This document shows positions 60,733 to 64,000 of a stretch of DNA of 64,000 bases, one piece after another. The stretch's first letter is position 1. Every line of letters begins with the position of its first letter. The notes beneath the pieces are model-generated. The model was not told where the DNA came from, did not search any database, and saw only the letters and a program-made list of their open reading frames with translations. Made by a program: the position numbers and the translations under genes. Source of the stretch: Asaia prunellae JCM 25354. GTDB taxonomy: Bacteria; Pseudomonadota; Alphaproteobacteria; Acetobacterales; Acetobacteraceae. Where the stretch lies: contig NZ_BAJV01000006.1 in NCBI RefSeq assembly GCF_000613885.1, forward strand, positions 1 through 64,000, given 5' to 3'.

Positions 60733-61338
60733 ATGAAGATCCTTCATCTTGATTCGAGCATTCTGGGCGATAATTCGGCGAGCCGTGCCCTTACGGCAGA
60801 AACCATTGCCCATCTGAAAACTGCCCATCCCGAGGCAGTGATTACCTATCATGATCTTGCAGCCCATCCTATCCCCGAGCTCGGGCCGGCGCATGTGGCG
60901 GCCCGTTTTGGTGCAGAGGTGACAGACGAGACGTTGAAGGCTGATATCGCCCGCGGTGATACCTTCATCGACGAGTTGTTCGCTGCCGATATCGTGGTTG
61001 TCGGCGTACCCATGTACAATTTCACGATCTCGGCCCAGCTCAAGAACTGGTTTGATCGCATCATGGTAGCAGGCCGGACCTTCCGTTATGGCGAGAACGG
61101 CCCGGTTGGCCTGGTGCCGGAGGGCAAGAAGATCATTCTCATCTCCACGCGTGGTGGTCAGTATGGCGCGGGTCATCCTGCAGCTTCAATGGACCATCAG
61201 GAACCTTATGTCTCCGCGGCACTTGGTTTTGTCGGGCTGAAGGACCTGACATGGATCCGTGCTGAAGGGCTCAGCCGTGGTGGTGATGCACGTGAAAGCG
61301 CAATGAGTGCTGCGCGCGCTGCAATTGCTGCTCTGTAA
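60733..61338 (+). CDS. azoR: FMN-dependent NADH-azoreductase
   Basis: A 201-residue flavodoxin-like enzyme that reduces quinones and azo compounds. It has the AzoR opening KILHLDSSILGDNSASRALT, VVVGVPMYNFTISAQLKNWFDRI and LISTRGGQYG. GAGGAAATC stands before the ATG at 60733. Likely controlled by the divergent LysR gene. The YceI gene follows after 28 bases and may share the transcript. Confidence 0.95.
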   Translation: MKILHLDSSILGDNSASRALTAETIAHLKTAHPEAVITYHDLAAHPIPELGPAHVAARFGAEVTDETLKADIARGDTFIDELFAADIVVVGVPMYNFTISAQLKNWFDRIMVAGRTFRYGENGPVGLVPEGKKIILISTRGGQYGAGHPAASMDHQEPYVSAALGFVGLKDLTWIRAEGLSRGGDARESAMSAARAAIAAL

Positions 61339-61366
61339 GACCAGTCTGAGAACAGGAATTTCCTCT

Positions 61367-61990
61367 ATGAAAAAAACTTTTCTGGCCAGTGCCGCCCTCC
61401 TGACGGCATTGGGTGCTTTGTCCATGCCGCAAGCCCGGGCGCAACAGGGCGGCACGCCTGACCCCAAAGCGGTTCAGGCGGGTAGTTATGCAGTCGAGCC
61501 CTATCATACACAGATCAGCTTTTCTCTGCTGCATATGGGCTTTACCGGTTTTTCTGGTTTCTTCTCTCAGGCTTCAGGCACGCTGACACTTGATCCGGCT
61601 CATATCGATGCAACAAAGCTCGAGGTGACTTTGCCGATCAGCTCGGTTCAGACAACGGTTGCCAAGCTTGATAGTGAGCTCAAGGGCGCCGACTGGCTCG
61701 ATGCGGACAAGTTTCCTACAGCTCATTTTGTCTCGACCCGTGTGGTCAAGACGGGCGCAAAGACTGCCAATATCACCGGTGATCTTACCCTGCATGGTGT
61801 AACGCATCCTGTCACGATCAAGGCCCGCCTGATTGGCAGTGGTGTAAACCCGCTCGACAAGAAAGAGACTGTCGGCTTCGAAGGCGATGCCGTGATCATG
61901 CGCTCTGCTTTTGGCGTAAGCCGTTACGTGCCGCTGGTGGCTGACAGCGTCACCTTGCATATTGCCGGTGCCTTTGAACGCCAGTCCTGA
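61367..61990 (+). CDS. YceI family periplasmic protein (first copy)
   Basis: A 207-residue lipocalin-like protein that binds long isoprenoid lipids, probably quinones. The signal peptide (KKTFLASAALLTALGALS, cleavage after ARA) precedes the YceI barrel: YAVEPYHTQISFSLLHMGF, GTLTLDP, LDADKFPTAHFVSTRV and GDLTLHGVTHPVTIKARL. Start at the ATG at 61367 behind CAGGAA. It is followed by a cytochrome b561 gene and a second YceI gene, a common arrangement. Confidence 0.95.
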   Translation: MKKTFLASAALLTALGALSMPQARAQQGGTPDPKAVQAGSYAVEPYHTQISFSLLHMGFTGFSGFFSQASGTLTLDPAHIDATKLEVTLPISSVQTTVAKLDSELKGADWLDADKFPTAHFVSTRVVKTGAKTANITGDLTLHGVTHPVTIKARLIGSGVNPLDKKETVGFEGDAVIMRSAFGVSRYVPLVADSVTLHIAGAFERQS

Positions 61991-62018
61991 TCCCGGGTCT
62001 TTGCAGGTATCGTTTCCG

Positions 62019-62611
62019 ATGACGACAAGCAGTGAGCGATACGGCGCTGTTGCCATGATCCTGCACTGGATCATGGCACTGGGCATTCTGTTCATGCTCG
62101 GACTGGGATTGGTTATGGTTCATGGTTCTCTTGATCCGGGAATCATGTACAGGCTTTTCCAGCTTCATAAATCGATCGGCATCACACTTCTTGCTGTGGC
62201 CTTGCTGCGTGTGGTCTGGCGCTTTCTTCATCATCCACCGGCATTTCCAGCAAGTATGTCGCTGGGCGAGATCCGATTGGCGAAGCTCGGCCATGCTCTG
62301 CTTTATATGGAGCTGTTCTTTATGCCACTGAGTGGCTGGGCCCTGGTATCGAGTTCGGTCTTTGCCATTCCGACAGTGCTGTACGGGATTGTGCCCTGGC
62401 CAGACCTGCCTTTTTTGAGCATCTCACAAACAGGCAGCCGGTCGAAGATGCTTTTACCCTGCTGCATGCCTATGGCGCTTATGCCCTCATTGCAGTGGTG
62501 GGTCTGCATATGATGGCAGCGTTGAGACATCATTTTTTCCTGCGCGACGGGGTGCTGCTGAGGATGTTGCCTGCAACCCGAAGAACTCCTGACCGGACAC
62601 ATCTGAAATGA
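62019..62611 (+). pseudogene. Cytochrome b561 family protein, frame broken in a T6 run
   Basis: A four-helix b-type cytochrome (197 residues after repair). The first helices are intact: AMILHWIMALGILFMLGLGLV with a heme histidine, LHKSIGITLLAVALLRVVWRF, and YMELFFMPLSGWALVSS. In the T6 run at 62411-62416 one T appears to be missing. The proper frame goes on EHLTNRQPVEDAFTLLHAYGAYALIAVVGLHMMAALRHHFF and ends at the TGA at 62609-62611, overlapping the next start (ATGA). It probably passes electrons to or from quinone in the membrane beside the YceI carriers. Confidence 0.88.
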
Positions 62612-63186
62612 ATCATATCATCCGAACTCTCGCTCCTGCGCTCGTTTTGGGCACTGGAATTGTCTGCCAGGCGCACGCTGTTCAGGCTGCGGAGTGGCAG
62701 GTGGAAAAAGACCATAGCGTACTCGGTTTCACGGGTATGCAGACCGGCTCTTCCTTCAAAGGGGCCTTCACCCGTTATGAACCGACAATAGTTTTCGATC
62801 CGTCGCAGCCGGAGAAGGGGCACATTGATCTCACGATTGATCTTGCCAGCGCACAGACCGGAGATCGTCAGCGAGATACGGCCCTGCCGGGGCAGTACTG
62901 GTTTGATATCGCCCACTTTCCGAAAGCGCATTTTGTGTCGACGGCGATTCGGCGGATCGCAGGGGAGCATTACGAAGCCGTCGGCACGTTGACGCTGCGC
63001 AATCTCAGTCATCCGGTTACACTGGATTTCACACTGCATATTGATGGCAGAAAAGCCCACGCACAGGGGAATGCCGCATTTTCACGTGCGTTATTTGGTG
63101 TGGGTCAGGGGCCATGGGCTTCGGGGCAATGGGTGGCTCTGCCAGTGACGGTCACGTTCGATTTTGTCGCAAACGAGGCCGGGTGA
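62608..63186 (+). CDS. YceI family periplasmic protein (second copy)
   Basis: A 192-residue YceI protein with its own signal peptide (IIRTLAPALVLGTGIVC, cleavage near VQA). Core motifs are WQVEKDHSVLGFTGMQTGSSF, FDIAHFPKAHFVSTAI and GTLTLRNLSHPVTLDFTL. Sequence identity to the first copy is modest. Its ATG overlaps the cytochrome stop by four bases, so the three genes form an operon. Confidence 0.93.
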   Translation: MNHIIRTLAPALVLGTGIVCQAHAVQAAEWQVEKDHSVLGFTGMQTGSSFKGAFTRYEPTIVFDPSQPEKGHIDLTIDLASAQTGDRQRDTALPGQYWFDIAHFPKAHFVSTAIRRIAGEHYEAVGTLTLRNLSHPVTLDFTLHIDGRKAHAQGNAAFSRALFGVGQGPWASGQWVALPVTVTFDFVANEAG

Positions 63187-63263
63187 GGAGGTTTTCCGCA
63201 GGGGGTGATGTGACAGGCGGAATCGACTAGAGAGAAACAACAAGCCCTACAGGAGATTCCCTA

Positions 63264-63487
63264 ATGTCTTATGCCGCTCTTGACGCTGCCCGCGTCGCCA
63301 AGGCCGCCAAATCTGCCTGACCGCTCTTGGGCAGGTCAAGGAACAGTCCGAAACCCATGTCCGTAAAACGATAATGGTTGAGCGTATCGAAGCATTGGCG
63401 GCTGCCGCGGCTGAAACTTCCCTGCCCGGTGGCGGGCTGGTGACCCTGACATCGGAAGAGTTCTGGCTGATCAGCAAAAACTGGTGA
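63264..63487 (+). pseudogene. Small protein of unknown function, frame broken
   Basis: AGGAGA stands just before the ATG at 63264, one of the best initiation sites in the window. The first frame encodes MSYAALDAARVAKAAKS and stops; one added base near 63312 continues LTALGQVKEQSETHVRK, an alanine-rich helix and the ending SEEFWLISKNW, giving 74 residues. It is helical and soluble. I recognise no family. Confidence 0.55.
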
Positions 63488-63525
63488 TTGACTGGACGAA
63501 AGCGGCACCACCCCGCTTTCGTCCT

Positions 63526-63918
63526 TTATCCCTGGTAAGAAGCGATCTCGATCAGGTTCTCGTCCGGATCGAGAATATAGACCGAGGTGATAGGCCCGAG
63601 CGCGCCGATACGCATAACCGGCCCCTCAATGACGGCCACGCCGCATTTATCGAGATGACGCAGGATATTTTCTGAGTCGATGGCTGTGGTAAAACACAGA
63701 TCACTGACACCGGGGGCAGCACGCCGTGCTGTTGTCCAGCCTTCGGAATCCATGGGGCGGAGATTGATTTTCTGCCCACCGAAGCTCAGTGAGACGCGAT
63801 TATTGCGTCCATATTCCTCGATTTCCATGCCCAGAACGCGCTGATACCAGTTGGCAGAAACGGCGCGGTCACGGACTGTGAGAACGATATGGTCGAGGCG
63901 ATCGACGGTAAAACGCAT
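63526..63918 (-). CDS. VOC family protein (glyoxalase/dioxygenase superfamily)
   Basis: A 130-residue vicinal-oxygen-chelate protein: RLDHIVLTVRDRAVSANWYQRVLGMEIEEY with a metal-binding His, and SVYILDPDENLIEIASY with the metal-binding Glu near the C-terminus. It resembles the small group often annotated as virulence-associated VOC proteins. The substrate is unknown. It is monocistronic and convergent with the small protein gene. The last 80 bases of the window after its start hold nothing I recognise. Confidence 0.9.
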   Translation of the reverse strand: MRFTVDRLDHIVLTVRDRAVSANWYQRVLGMEIEEYGRNNRVSLSFGGQKINLRPMDSEGWTTARRAAPGVSDLCFTTAIDSENILRHLDKCGVAVIEGPVMRIGALGPITSVYILDPDENLIEIASYQG

Positions 63919-64000
63919 GAGGGCCGAACCTTCGCTGACAGGGACGCATCAAACATAAGCGCTTCAAGCATTATCAGGGTTGCGCCCTACCTGACTAGCT

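Noticed and set aside
1-64000. CRISPR array, insertion sequence or prophage
   Set aside because: No evenly spaced direct repeats, transposase, integrase or phage structural genes were found on reading both strands.

Overview
The window reads as chromosome of an acetic acid bacterium (Acetobacteraceae, Alphaproteobacteria). The clues are an OprB-type sugar porin, an exported aldose 1-epimerase, an old-yellow-enzyme reductase of the kind known from Gluconobacter, an RpoH sigma factor with the alphaproteobacterial neighbours rluD and a small membrane protein, and a serC-hisZ-purA string. The genus cannot be fixed from sequence reading alone. I saw no rRNA, CRISPR array, insertion sequence or prophage.

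Layout. 0-5.6 kb: an FkbM-type methyltransferase beside an AT-rich gap, then mazG, an exported methyltransferase and an amino-acid permease, divergent from argC. 5.7-11.6 kb: a PAS-GGDEF-EAL protein, tRNA-Leu(CAA), serC, hisZ and purA, closed by a strong terminator. 11.6-17.4 kb: ahpC/ahpF, a CPBP protease overlapping rpoH, rluD and a small membrane protein. 17.5-26.6 kb: a large unfamiliar glycosyltransferase-like gene, an ArsR regulator divergent from an old yellow enzyme, an outer-membrane protein, a YdcF protein and metH. 27.3-38.1 kb: a compact same-strand locus with a type I secretion ATPase, its HlyD adaptor, a Sel1-repeat protein, a two-domain glycosyltransferase, a protein with a ChW-like domain and a GT4 glycosyltransferase. 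I regard this as the most interesting system here: it looks like a surface glycan or glycoprotein assembly and export module whose substrate is not in the window.

38.2-50.4 kb: oprB, ppa, a SelT-like protein, tRNA-Ile2(CAU) just ahead of ettA, a GNAT acetyltransferase, an acyltransferase-3, mlaC/mlaA lipid-trafficking genes, exported galM, a TauE/SafE transporter behind a Fur-box-like palindrome, and a DnaJ-like protein. 50.4-56 kb: a hybrid histidine kinase with two receivers and an antitoxin-like N-terminus, a BigR/SqrR-like ArsR repressor with two YeeE/YedE half-transporters, and a DUF2778 enzyme paired with a small membrane protein. 56-64 kb: queA-tgt-queG (queuosine) with a ribbon-helix-helix gene, a LysR regulator divergent from azoR, a YceI-cytochrome b561-YceI set, a small conserved-looking protein and a VOC-family protein.

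A window-wide feature matters for any use of this annotation. Eighteen genes are broken by 21 frameshifts, and each one is repaired by adding one base (two bases in ahpC and in the type I ATPase). When repaired, the genes regain normal family lengths and endings. Several breaks lie in G6, C6 or T6 runs. The simplest reading is systematic base drop-out in the sequence rather than real gene decay. I therefore give full gene extents and mark the break points. 'Pseudogene' below means 'frame broken in this sequence', not 'shown to be non-functional'.
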